The notes under the pieces are model-generated. The model saw only the letters and a program-made list of their open reading frames with translations. It did no database searches and had not been told where the DNA came from. DNA of 64,000 bases from contig NZ_JAKKOD010000001.1 in assembly GCF_026226775.1 (NCBI RefSeq), positions 793,501-857,500 on the forward strand, read 5' to 3'. Below are positions 39,005-48,400 of the stretch, piece after piece (within the stretch, counting starts at the first letter, position 1; every line of letters begins with the position of its first letter). Source of the DNA: Avibacterium sp. 21-586 (GTDB lineage Bacteria; Pseudomonadota; Gammaproteobacteria; Enterobacterales; Pasteurellaceae). Made by a program: the position numbers and the translations under genes.

Positions 39005-39104
39005 TTTTAGTATTATATTTGGTAATACCAGTTTGTGATTTTAGTATTACATCATCAAAATTAGATGATTTTTGAAATGTAATACTAAAAAAGATAATAC
39101 TAAA
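39005..39104. repeat. Left TTTAGTATTAC arm-type repeats of the prophage
   Basis: TTTAGTATTA(C/T) at 39006 and 39040 and the inverted (G/A)TAATACTAAA at 39079 and 39094 lie between tRNA-Val and the integrase start. Matching copies occur inside attR at 60684-60706. They are probable integrase arm sites. Confidence 0.6.
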
Positions 39105-39114
39105 AGGTGGCAAT

Positions 39115-40356
39115 ATGTCCAGGACTGTCAAACCACTTACCATAACCCAAGTCAATAATGCTAAAGCTACAGATAAAGATGTTTCCCTTGCTGATGGGCA
39201 AGGGTTATTTTTGCTTATCAAAAAAAGTGGCTCAAAGTTATGGCGCTTCCAATATTATAAACCATTTTCCAAAAAAAGAACCTTAATTAGTTTGGGATCT
39301 TATCCGGAAGTTTCGCTTTCTGACGCCAGGAAAAAGCGCGATAACTATCGTAAGTTACTTGCTGAGAACATTGATCCGCAAGATCACAATATAAAAATAT
39401 CTCAGGAAAAGCTATTGCAGCAACAAAATACGTTTGCTGCAGTAACGAAAGATTGGCTTAGGATCAAAGAAAACGAAGTCAAAGCGCGGAAACTAAAGCA
39501 AGTTACTTATGAAGATATTGTGAAAAGAATCAATAAACATCTTTTTCCATTGATTGAGCATACTTAAATCAATGAAATTACTGCACCGCTGATGATAGCC
39601 AAATTAAAGCCACTGGAGATAGAAGGGAAATTAGACACGTTACATAGAGTTATAGGTTATCTTAATAACATTATGATACACGCAGTCAATCGCTCATTAA
39701 TTAAATACAATCCAGTTGCAGACATTGGCAATGTTTTCATAAAACCTGTAGCACAAAACAACCCAACAATAAAACCCGATGAACTGCCTTTATTTTTCGA
39801 TAGGCTCTATAATTCAAAAATAACTATAGATACTCGTTGCGCCATTGAGTTTATGCTACTTACAGCGGTGAGAGTCGGAACTGTAACTCAAATGGAATGG
39901 GATGAAATAGATTTCGAAAACGGAATATGGGAGATTCCAAAGTCTAAAATGAAAGGGCGAATTGGAAAGGTTCAAGATTTCACTGCTCCACTTTCAACAC
40001 AAGCTCTTGCTGTCTTGAAAGTTATGAAAAAAATATCCGGGCATCGTAAATTCGTCTTTTGTGGCACAAAAAACGTCCACGACCATATGGGCAAAGAAAC
40101 ACCAAATAAGGCAATCAAAAGAATAGGTTACCAAAACTCTTTAACTGCCCACGGATTGCGATCCGTATTTAGTACAGCTATGAATGAAGCGGAATTTAAC
40201 CCAGAGATAATTGAGGTTTGCCTTGCTCACTTCGAATATTCAAGCGTCCGCGGTGCTTACAATAAGGCCAAATATTTAGACCAACGAAAGGACTATATGC
40301 AATGGTGGGGAGTTGTGCTCTCCACTATTATTTGCGGACAATATAGCTACAAATGA
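39115..40356 (+). pseudogene. int: Tyrosine integrase with an in-frame nonsense codon
   Basis: The protein is a P4-type integrase: an arm-binding domain (SLADGQGLFLLIKKSGSKLW), a core-binding domain, and a catalytic domain with Arg in LLTAVRVGTVTQMEWDE, HGLRS, LAHFEYSSVRGAY with Tyr. A single TAA at 39565-39567 splits it after HLFPLIEHT; the same frame continues INEITAPLMIAKLKPLEIEG. Otherwise the frame is complete to 40356. Unless the stop is read through, the element cannot excise by itself. Confidence 0.85.
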
Positions 40357-40473
40357 TCCGTAGCTGATCCGTGAATGATAAAGCCCTTATCTTTCTCCTT
40401 TAAACCAAATCCCCCCTAAAATTAGTCATTTATTTTAAGTATATAAAAGCGACCATAAGATCGCCCTTCTCCA

Positions 40474-40803
40474 CTATTTACAACAACAAGATTCGCAATT
40501 CTCTTCTGTTGGGCAACCAAGATCGTTAAATGCGCTTTGGGTAAATTCCCATTTTACGCAAGCACCCATTGGAAAAGTTTTTGCTTGGGTATCATCTTGT
40601 CCACGTTCAATTTTCACCTCATTGCCGAAACGGTAGGCTTTTATAATTTCTGATCCTGTTCCATCATTGATGACAAGGTAAGTGTGATCATCATTCAGTC
40701 TTTCTGCTAATGCTCTTGCTTCAGCAATGGGTAAGAGCTTGTCTGTAGTGCTAAGTTTTTCATTAAGGCTTGCTGTAAAGCCGTTTAAGAATTTATATGT
40801 CAT
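40474..40803 (-). CDS. Small phage protein with a cysteine-rich C-terminus
   Basis: About 109 residues, starting at the ATG that overlaps the stop of the gene before it (ATGA). It begins MTYKFLNGFTASLNEKLSTT and ends in ENCESCCCK, a cluster of cysteines that could bind a metal or crosslink in the virion. It is the last gene of the minus-strand virion operon. The family is not recognised; it is probably structural. Confidence 0.65.
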   Translation of the reverse strand: MTYKFLNGFTASLNEKLSTTDKLLPIAEARALAERLNDDHTYLVINDGTGSEIIKAYRFGNEVKIERGQDDTQAKTFPMGACVKWEFTQSAFNDLGCPTEENCESCCCK

Positions 40804-41135
40804 TTTGCACATCCTAAACATTCTGTTGAAGTAAAATAACCATTTTCACTACGCCCCATTGAGCAAGTACAGCTATCAACGTGAATTGGCACGCAGAAAG
40901 GTTTGCACCCATCAATACGAATTATTCCCTGATAACGCCCTTTTCTGGCTTTATAAATCGCATCGTCCCACATAAACGTAACTTGGTTTTGATCGCTTTC
41001 AAAAGCTGGATAAATAATCGTTGAACCATTACCACCAACACGCGTGAGTTCAATACTGATATTTTCGGTGCTCGTACAGTTATCAATTTGGAACGTGGTT
41101 TTGGCCACTTTTTTATTAATTAAAATTGGTCTCAT
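40800..41135 (-). CDS. Phage protein, probable virion component
   Basis: About 111 residues, starting MRPILINKKVAKTTFQ at an ATG 6 bases after AGGAG; an upstream in-frame ATG (41153) lacks such a site. It looks beta-rich and contains eight cysteines, with CTCSMGRSENG and ECLGCAK near the end. It overlaps both neighbours. No named family was recognised, and the operon context suggests a small structural or tail accessory protein. Confidence 0.65.
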   Translation of the reverse strand: MRPILINKKVAKTTFQIDNCTSTENISIELTRVGGNGSTIIYPAFESDQNQVTFMWDDAIYKARKGRYQGIIRIDGCKPFCVPIHVDSCTCSMGRSENGYFTSTECLGCAK

Positions 41136-41143
41136 TTGATCTC

Positions 41144-42010
41144 CTATGTCCATAAGTTATTTGCAAAAGCTGGGATCATTCCTGCGTTTAAGGTGTGCAT
41201 ATCGGTAACATTTAATCGCCCCCATGCAGCACCAATATTACTTAGCCCAGCCACAGATTGACTCCAGCCTTCATAAGGATTAATCTGACTTGCGGCTGCA
41301 GCGGCTTGTTGTGCTGTGCGAATAGAATTAAGGCTATCGCCCACCCGTCCTTGAAATAAACCATTCCATTTATACACTTCTTCACGGTACTGGCTTTCTC
41401 GTTGATGTTTGCGCTCTTCTTCAATACGAATAGCTTGGTTCGTTGCCAATACAGCGGCTTTCGCCTCTGCAATATGAAGTTGGCGTAAGGCGGTTCTTCT
41501 TGCTCCCACACAATGCACATTCATTTCTCTTTCTATTTTTTGGCGAGCGTAAGAATATTCGTTGCGAGCAGTCACAACAGCACGATTTTTCGCTGTATCA
41601 TAATCAACGGGATAACCTGCCTGCTCTCTTGCTCTTGCTTCATTGAGCATCGCCACTTCAATCGGTCTGCTATTGTCATACCAGTGATTAAAGAGCTTAT
41701 CTCCCTTATCACGTTGGTTATTCCAAATTTCATCAAAACGATTTTGTGCTTGCTTTGCTACATCGTGTTGCTTATCGGCAAAATAAAAAGATGCCGCTTG
41801 CTGAATTAACGCAATAATCATATTAGCTCTTGCATTTTGATTTACTGCTTTGAAATATTTACAAGCATAATCAGCCATGGCAATCGCTCGTGCCTTTGCT
41901 GAACCATTTGTCAGCTTTCCAGCGTCATCAATACCTTCGATCTTCTTAATTGCTTCAGTGCAATCAATATCATCACCGGTAAGCATATCGAGATAGGAAC
42001 TGTCTGCCAT
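41144..42010 (-). CDS. Helical phage virion protein (internal-virion-like)
   Basis: This 288-residue protein is mostly alpha-helical and rich in Ala, Gln and Asn. The middle (RRTALRQLHIAEAKAAVLAT, then AIRIEEERKHQRESQYREEV) would form long helices, and the C-terminus is an Ala/Gly-rich low-complexity segment. Such composition is common in internal virion or ejection proteins of podoviruses, in keeping with its place after the giant polyvalent gene. The assignment is by composition and context only. Confidence 0.6.
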   Translation of the reverse strand: MADSSYLDMLTGDDIDCTEAIKKIEGIDDAGKLTNGSAKARAIAMADYACKYFKAVNQNARANMIIALIQQAASFYFADKQHDVAKQAQNRFDEIWNNQRDKGDKLFNHWYDNSRPIEVAMLNEARAREQAGYPVDYDTAKNRAVVTARNEYSYARQKIEREMNVHCVGARRTALRQLHIAEAKAAVLATNQAIRIEEERKHQRESQYREEVYKWNGLFQGRVGDSLNSIRTAQQAAAAASQINPYEGWSQSVAGLSNIGAAWGRLNVTDMHTLNAGMIPAFANNLWT

Positions 42011-42013
42011 AAT

Positions 42014-42226
42014 TTAGTTCTCATTAAAGTGATGAAGATAGAGATACTCGGCTTTTTCCTTGTATTCCATCATCTGGTGGATAATTTCCTTAACATATTC
42101 ATCTCGCAATGAAGTCAGTTGAGGTGCGGTGTATTTTTTATATTCTTGGTACAGCAGCTCTTTGCTGCCGTCTTTGTCTGATTGATCTTTTAATTGATCG
42201 ATGATAGGTTTAAATTGATTTGCCAT
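42014..42226 (-). CDS. Small helical phage protein
   Basis: About 70 residues, MANQFKPIIDQLKDQSDKDG..., starting at the ATG 5 bases after GGAGG; a longer frame is less likely. It is charged and helical, ending YLYLHHFNEN. It is 3 bases from the next gene, so the two are co-translated. Function is unknown. Confidence 0.65.
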   Translation of the reverse strand: MANQFKPIIDQLKDQSDKDGSKELLYQEYKKYTAPQLTSLRDEYVKEIIHQMMEYKEKAEYLYLHHFNEN

Positions 42227-42247
42227 AGCCCTCCTTTTGGGTAATAA

Positions 42248-42276
42248 AAAACCGCTCAAAATAGAGCGGCTTAATT
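42248..42276 (-). terminator. Terminator-like hairpin upstream of the small virion genes
   Basis: The stem CCGCTC / GAGCGG is followed, on the minus strand, by a T6 run. It would block read-through from the lipoprotein gene at 42543. Confidence 0.65.
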
Positions 42277-42370
42277 TTGCGATCACGATCGAGAAAATTT
42301 ATCTAGCTGATCGCCATCATTTACAAAGTTTTTTATAGTGCTAGCACCTAAACAACAAAGGAGCAACACT

Positions 42371-42418
42371 ATGAAAAGTAAATTTAAACACTATCTCATC
42401 TCACACAATCTAGCCTAA
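42371..42418 (+). CDS. Possible 15-residue leader-type peptide
   Basis: MKSKFKHYLISHNLA and a stop follow an AAAGGAG ribosome site at a good distance, then comes a perfect 19-bp hairpin. The arrangement resembles a leader peptide before an attenuator, or a toxin-like small gene. No downstream plus-strand gene is evident. Confidence 0.35.
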   Translation: MKSKFKHYLISHNLA

Positions 42419-42422
42419 TAAG

Positions 42423-42468
42423 CACGCCAAAAGCCGCTTGCGGTTTTCTGCAAGCGGCTTTTGGCGTG
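42423..42468. repeat. Perfect 19-bp inverted repeat
   Basis: CACGCCAAAAGCCGCTTGC and its exact complement flank an 8-base loop GGTTTTCT. There is no T-run directly after either arm. It may be a strong terminator, an RNA-stability element or a protein-binding cruciform. Confidence 0.7.
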
Positions 42469-42542
42469 AACGTATCCTTTTGCTTTTTCTAGGGCTTGTT
42501 CAGTTGTTTTTTCAACAATCTAAGTTAATTTTCTATACTTTT

Positions 42543-42995
42543 TTATTTTTTTACTTTATGTACAATATCAAAATAAACATTCTTGTCACCCTTCATTGGA
42601 TAAATTCGATAGGTGTACTCGTCTGGTGTTACTGTAACATTTTCTACTACACGAACAAACATTACTTCTCCTTTATCATTTTTAGCTGTCAATGAACGAG
42701 TTTTGCCATCTTCACTAAATGACCAATCACCTTTCATTTTTGGTTTGCCTTCAAAGGTGGTAATTTTGAATGTTTTATTTGGATAGTATTCAGCCAATCC
42801 AAAAAAATTAGCTACTTTTTCATTTTGGGGATCAATAGTACTTTTATTCTGATCCAATGCTGCTGTAGTTTCCCATACTTTTCCTACCATGATTTGTTCA
42901 TAGTTATTAAGGTTATTTTTAGAGCTAATACTGCAAGCAAACAACCCAATACATATCATTGGGATAAGAATAAGGGGAGACATAAGTTTTTTCAT
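42543..42995 (-). CDS. DUF4822-like lipoprotein (prophage moron)
   Basis: This 150-residue protein has a lipoprotein signal with lipobox LFAC (Cys about residue 21). The mature part reads MVGKVWETTAALDQNKST, KVANFFGLAEYYPNKTFKIT, MKGDWSFSEDGKTRSLTAKN and TPDEYTYRIYP, which I associate with the DUF4822 family of predicted surface lipoproteins. The gene is monocistronic, with an AGAGG site before the ATG. Its position inside a prophage, away from virion genes, suggests a lysogenic-conversion gene. The biochemical role is unknown. Confidence 0.75.
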   Translation of the reverse strand: MKKLMSPLILIPMICIGLFACSISSKNNLNNYEQIMVGKVWETTAALDQNKSTIDPQNEKVANFFGLAEYYPNKTFKITTFEGKPKMKGDWSFSEDGKTRSLTAKNDKGEVMFVRVVENVTVTPDEYTYRIYPMKGDKNVYFDIVHKVKK

Positions 42996-43234
42996 TGGTA
43001 CCTCTTATAGTAAATGAGTAGATTAATCAATCATAAGAATTAACGATATTATTAGTATATAGGTTGTGATTATATCAATCAATAGTTTTATTCTCATTCA
43101 AGAACGTTAGTTCAGCCCCTTGAGCAAGATGATATTCACTTAGTAAAAATCCCTTTTTTTGTAATGAAAGACAACCAAGAAGAGTTTTTTACATTTTGCT
43201 AATATAATGTTACCAAATGATACAGCTCCAATTA

Positions 43235-43670
43235 ATTTATTTTAATACATCTAGAAACAAAGATTGTGGCAATCCCACCTTTATAAGGATATTTTAAGGT
43301 ACACGTTTTCTTCTTTGGATTATACTGAATTTCAGCCACATCAAACTTTGCACCATACCCTTTATTTTTACCAAGATAAGCAAAATCAATAATTTCATCT
43401 ACATCTATATAACTCGGAATATTTACTTGCTCTTTTTCACACGACTCATAAATCCAAACATTTTATCTTCACAAATTGAAAGAGTCCCTTTGCTATCAGT
43501 CAAAACCGAATCAATAAATTCCGCTTTAGCTACACCTGCAGAAAACATCACGGCTAAAACAAAAATTACTTTTTTCATAAAATCTCCCAGTAAACAAAAG
43601 AAATTTAGGCATACAAAATCACCGCACTTTTGACAATGTTCTAAATCATCAAAGTGCGGTAATTTTTTTG
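43235..43670. repeat. Left copy of a ~435-bp direct duplication
   Basis: It matches 45042-45478 over the secreted-protein gene and its flanking inverted uptake sequences (ACCGCACTT ... AAGTGCGGT). The two copies flank the antirepressor gene, an arrangement that could delete or amplify the segment by homologous recombination. Confidence 0.8.
43236..43578 (-). pseudogene. Frameshifted duplicate of the secreted protein gene at 45042
   Basis: The sequence parallels 45042-45389 almost base for base, including the signal-peptide start and ribosome site. A missing base near 43443 (CGACTCAT versus CGAACTCAT in the other copy) and nearby changes break the frame. The 3' part encodes the same GYGAKFDVAEIQYNPKKK segment. 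Confidence 0.85.
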
Positions 43671-43676
43671 TGAAAT

Positions 43677-44519
43677 TTATTTCACATAGCCTAATTTTGG
43701 CATTGTGGCTGCGGTTACTGCTTGTTCAAAATCATTGAGCCAAACCGTAAATTCGTGGTGAATGTCAAAAAGCCCTGCCGCTAAATCATTGCGGACGTAA
43801 GGCTCATAGCCCATTATTTGGTGAATTTTTCGCAATGCTGTTTCCGCTTTTTGGGCTTTGGCGATCGCGAGACGATGAAATTTCACTAAGGCTTGAGCGG
43901 TATTAAGCCCAATGGAAATATATTCTTGTTTTTCTGGAATAATCAATTCACCTTCTAAGATAATTTTGTGAGCATATTCCACCGCTTGCGGTAGTTGCTC
44001 TTTTGTTAGCTCATCAATGTGATTGACGTTGAAACGCTGGTGAATAAGTTGATAGGCATCAGAGTAAATTAAACCTTTTTTGCTCACAAGCATATTGACT
44101 GCATCGCGTAAACCAGTGCGATCGTCAACTGTGGTTTGCGATCTCTCTTTCGATCTTTCCGCTTTGCTTTTATTCCAATAATCAAACAACGCTTGATAAC
44201 ATTCTCTTTTGTAGGTGATGAGTGTTTCTCTGATTTCAGGTTTCACGCGTTTTACATCAATGCCAAATAGCCAGCCGTTTAGGTATTGGATTGGGAGGCA
44301 GATCATCTCTTGTTCTCCGCCATTTGTAGGTGTGATCATCACGATCATACCTTGAGAAAGAACTTCATCGCGTTTAATTCTTTCATATTGAGCATTCCAC
44401 GCTAAACCAATGTTTTCGCAGATTGGTTTCATTGCAACGTAATGAATGCCGCTTTGTTCAAATGTAGTTAAAGTGCGGTTGTAAAATTGGATTGTTTGAA
44501 GTTGAGTTTGATTTGACAT
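43677..44519 (-). CDS. Phage antirepressor (P22 Ant-like N-terminal domain)
   Basis: About 280 residues, starting at MSNQTQLQTIQFYNRTLTTF; the ribosome site AGAGG supports this rather than the upstream in-frame start at 44555. The N-terminal ~110 residues match the P22_AR_N domain (YVAMKPICENIGLAWNAQYE, LPIQYLNGWLFGIDVKRVKP, ALFDYWNKSKAER). The C-terminus is helical. Such proteins inactivate phage repressors or alter regulation. It lies between two copies of a duplicated gene and downstream of a structured-RNA candidate. Confidence 0.88.
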   Translation of the reverse strand: MSNQTQLQTIQFYNRTLTTFEQSGIHYVAMKPICENIGLAWNAQYERIKRDEVLSQGMIVMITPTNGGEQEMICLPIQYLNGWLFGIDVKRVKPEIRETLITYKRECYQALFDYWNKSKAERSKERSQTTVDDRTGLRDAVNMLVSKKGLIYSDAYQLIHQRFNVNHIDELTKEQLPQAVEYAHKIILEGELIIPEKQEYISIGLNTAQALVKFHRLAIAKAQKAETALRKIHQIMGYEPYVRNDLAAGLFDIHHEFTVWLNDFEQAVTAATMPKLGYVK

Positions 44520-44596
44520 AGTAGCCTCTGTAATTTTCGAAATTTTGCTAACCAATTTAAGGTGTTCTTATAACACGAATACCTTTTGAAATTGGC

Positions 44597-44672
44597 GATC
44601 GAGTGGTTCGAAAGCCTACAGCAGGCTGGAGTTATTCCCCTCTCGGGTATTGTATTCCTCACCCACTCGATC
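44597..44672 (-). ncRNA. Candidate structured RNA upstream of the antirepressor
   Basis: The 10-bp closing stem GATCGAGTGG/CCACTCGATC encloses an inner hairpin (AGCCT/AGGCT). Read on the minus strand it ends at the stem and continues ATCGCCAAT, as does the candidate RNA at 17683-17755. It sits about 80 bases before the antirepressor start. It may be a P4-CI-like or antisense regulator (inference). Confidence 0.45.
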
Positions 44673-44888
44673 ATAGATTGAAATTACCATTTTTGTCCAA
44701 ACTTGGCTGAGAAAAAGGAGAAACACCAAAATTTAGATACAAAAAAACCGCAATGGATTTAGGTCTTGCGGAACTGACCGCTGTAAGGTTTCGACACCTA
44801 TGAGATTAATAATAGTGAAATAAATTTGGGTTGTCAAATGAAAAAACCCTACCAATTTTCACTGCTAGGGGTAATTGTACTAAGGGGG

Positions 44889-44999
44889 TTATTCTGAAAT
44901 TTCTTTTAGTGCGCCATTTTTTTTCGCTTGTTGATACGCTTTTTTAAACTTTTGGGCTGCTTGTTTTTTCATTTCGGCAGCGGTCATTTTCTTCATCAT
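44889..44999 (-). CDS. Small basic protein of 36 residues
   Basis: MMKKMTAAEMKKQAAQKFKK and so on, ending LKEISE, follows a strong AAGGAGG ribosome site. It is lysine- and alanine-rich, helical and too short for the usual gene finders. It lies between the secreted protein gene and the antirepressor. Function is unknown; a DNA- or RNA-binding role would fit the charge. Confidence 0.55.
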   Translation of the reverse strand: MMKKMTAAEMKKQAAQKFKKAYQQAKKNGALKEISE

Positions 45000-45041
45000 T
45001 TTATTCCTCCTTGTAGGATGGGGTTTTAATCACAAAACAAT

Positions 45042-45389
45042 CTAATTTCTTTTAATACATCTAGAAACAAAGATTGTGGCAATCCCACCATTATAAGGAT
45101 ATTTTAAGGTGCACGTTTTCTTCTTTGGATTATACTGAATTTCAGCCACATCAAACTTTGCACCATACCCTTTATTTTTACCAAGATAAGCAAAATCAAT
45201 AATTTCATCTACATCTATATAACTCGGAATATTTACTTGCTCTCTTTCACACGAACTCATAAATCCCAACATTTTATCTTCACAAATTGAAAGAGTCCCT
45301 TTGCCATCAGTCAAAACCGAATCAATAAATTCCGCTTTAGCTACACCTGCAGAAAACATCACTGCTAAAACAAAAATTACTTTTTTCAT
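45042..45389 (-). CDS. Small secreted (periplasmic) protein of unknown function
   Basis: About 115 residues. The start MKKVIFVLAVMFSAGVAKA is supported by GGGAG upstream, and a longer frame from 45404 is less likely. The signal peptide ends near VAKA-EFID. The mature part has four cysteines (CEDKMLGFMSSCE, KKKTCTLKY, VSRC), probably two disulphides. It lies at the end of the virion operon, with a damaged duplicate at 43236, and may be a moron. No family is recognised. Confidence 0.65.
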   Translation of the reverse strand: MKKVIFVLAVMFSAGVAKAEFIDSVLTDGKGTLSICEDKMLGFMSSCEREQVNIPSYIDVDEIIDFAYLGKNKGYGAKFDVAEIQYNPKKKTCTLKYPYNGGIATIFVSRCIKRN

Positions 45390-45478
45390 AAAATCTCCCA
45401 GCAAATAAAAGAAATTTAAGCATACAAAATAGCCGCACTTTTGACAATGTTCTAAATCATCAAAGTGCGGTGGTTTTT

Positions 45479-48400
45479 TTAGTGCGTATTTAGGCCATTC
45501 ATCTCACGCCAGCGTTTAAGCAGAATGCGTTGGAGTTTATCCATTTTTTGATTATAAAGTTTCAATCTCGCTTCATAACCTGCCGGAGTTAATCTGCCCT
45601 TGTGTAAATCTCGGGTGAGTTTGGATTTTTCCGCTCGCAGTTCCGCCATTCGTTTTTTGTCGATTTGATGAAATTGGATCATCGCTCGCTTCTGCGGAGT
45701 GAGCCAGCCGTCTAACTTGCCGCGTGCTTTACGGCTTTCATACTCTTTAAACAGGCTTTGGGCCTCATCACTTGCCTCATAATAGCGGCTCATAATAGAG
45801 AACTCATTGCCTGCCCCATAAAGCTGATTGAAAAATGGCGTGCGTTTATTGCGCCCCAATAATTCTCGGTTCGGATTTTCCACAAAAATCGTTTGTACTT
45901 CTTTGAGTGATCCGAAAATTGAGCCATATCCATCAAACAGATTTTTAATTTGTTCGGGGTGAGCATCAATACCGAAAACATCGTGAACTTGCAGTGCCAC
46001 ATCTTTCCAAAATTGTGCGGTGGTTGATTTGGCTTGCTCTGCTTTCAGCTTATCATCTCGCACAAAGTTTGTGGTGATTTGGCTGCCAAATGCGTTACGG
46101 TTTAAGGCAATTTGCATTAATGGCTGCAAAATCGTTGGCGTTGCGGTCATTGCTACTTTTTCCAGCGGATATTTGGCGGCGGAAATCTCACTGGGTGAAA
46201 TTGGCGCAAAGGTTTTCATTGTGTGAACCAGCATATTCACCGCTGCTTCACTGCTAGAAATATCTCCCGCAAACGCTTTCACTAAATTCACGGAGAAATT
46301 CCACGCCATTTGTGGCATACCAAAACCAACGGGAAGTTTAATGTATTTGCCTAATCCATCTGGAATTGGGATATAGCGAGAAATATCACCAAGCTGATCC
46401 ATTTTGTTTCCGCCTTCATCTTCATCATCAAAAGCACGCAAGGCAAAGTAAAATGGCATCATCACTGCCATATAAGCAAAAAATCGATTTCTGCCTTTTG
46501 GATGAGAAAGAAATTTATAGAGATTTCTTGCTCCCATTGCCGTAGGTTGAGAGAACATATACAACGCTTTAATTGGCGCCATTGCCGAACCTTGCTTGCG
46601 GAAGTTGGTTAGTTCCAGCGTAATAGCTGCCGCTTGTTTTTCATCAATGCCATTTTTGATCAAAGATTTAAACGCTGCCAAAGAAGATACCGTATCAAAG
46701 GTTTTGTTATAGCCTTCTAGTATCGAGCCGACTTGCTCAAGGCGTTTGCCTAAGCCGGAATTTTCCGCTTTCACTTTTTTGACTAAATCTTTTTCCGTAC
46801 GCGCAAGATAAGTGCTGTAAGTGGACACTCCGCCTAATTCAAGCAAGCGTTTCAATAAACTTTCATCTTCCACATCTTCACGCAGGGCTTGTCCAAAACC
46901 AAAACGTTTTGTTGCTGTCCATAGTCCTTTATCGGAAAAGGCATATTTTAGCAACCCACGTCCGATTCTATCCATTGTTGCATCGTCCACCTTCTTACCA
47001 TTGCGGTAAAGTTTCTGCACACGGATAAATTCAGATTTTTCCCAGGTATCTCGCAACATATTTTGCGGAGAAAAGGTAAGCGTCCATTGAGTTACACCCC
47101 GAGCATACCAACCTGTTGGTTTGCTCACAAGTCTAAGTAACGCATGCACTTGTTCCACATTATCTCTTTTCAATGCGCGAATCACATCATCTGGCAAATG
47201 ATATTCATAATAGCTATGCCCTTGTTTGCGAATGAGAACATTATCACTTGTCCGCGTGGTACCTTGCATTTTTTTCTTGCTAATGCCAAGGGTTTTCTCT
47301 ATTTGCTTTTTGGCAGAGCGTTCAGAAAAGCCTTCCTCTCGCAAGCGATGAAACTCATTTTCATAGATTTCATCAAGGCGATTTTTGAAATCCACCATTC
47401 CTGCATAAGCAGTCGTTTTTCCCACGGCTTTCCAGGTGGCATCAATAGCATCTTCTGCTTCTGATGTTTTACGGCCTTTATGTGCTTTATCCTTAGCGAT
47501 ATTAAGCGCGTTTTGTCCCGCACCGCCGATGAAATCAAAGCCGTCATCAGCTTTTGGGTCGCCTGTTAATGGCACATAGTGGCGATCTTTCTTATACTCA
47601 TCATAGGCCTCTTGTGTAAAACGCCCTGAATTAAGATCGATAAGCAAACGAGCTTGGTTTAAGTCATAAACCAATTCTGCCACACTTTCTAAATCCTTGC
47701 GTGAAACATAGGTTTCAATGCGTTTCATTAAAGCACGCGCGTGTGGAATTGAAAATCCGCCAGCGGTTCCCACCTTAAAGTCTTTCTCCACATTGCTACC
47801 AAAGTTGGTGCTTTCTACATCCGCTTTGCGGTAACGGTATTGGCGTTCCGCTCTGCGATAGGCATCTCTTGCTTTGTCGAGTGCCACTGGATCATCTTGT
47901 GCTTCCGCTTCGTGCAACGCCTCTTCTGCGTCTTCCATTTTCTTTTTCTCATCGACTAAATAGCGCTGATTTCGTTCAATGGAATAACGCGCAGAAAGCC
48001 AAAAACCAACTAAGCGTTTCACATCAAGCTCATTGCTTTTATTGCCTGATGGCCCTTCTTTGCTTGCAATTTCTGCCAGTTTTCGCAATAACGGTTTGAG
48101 ATAGGCTTGTTCTAGTTCAGAATTAAGCGCATCTCTCACGCCTTTCGCACGATACATATCGCCTTTTAACTGCTCTGCAATATGTTCTGGCACAATGCCT
48201 TTTATCTCATCAATCCAATCATTCACAGGGCGTAAGCTATCCGCAAACCATTCATCTAGTTTACTCGTGGCCCTATTTATGCGTTTTTTAAAGCCTTCCC
48301 AGTCTTTAGCTTTGAGATCGTCAAATAACCCCGGTTCTGCTTTCGCTTTCCCTGTTTTGACTAAATCATCTACGGACTGGCGGTTGGAATAACGAATATC

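Noticed and set aside
44468..44674. 68-codon minus-strand ORF upstream of the antirepressor
   Set aside because: It overlaps the structured RNA candidate and the antirepressor start in another frame. It resembles recurrent Ash-type leader translations, so I treat the DNA as regulatory.
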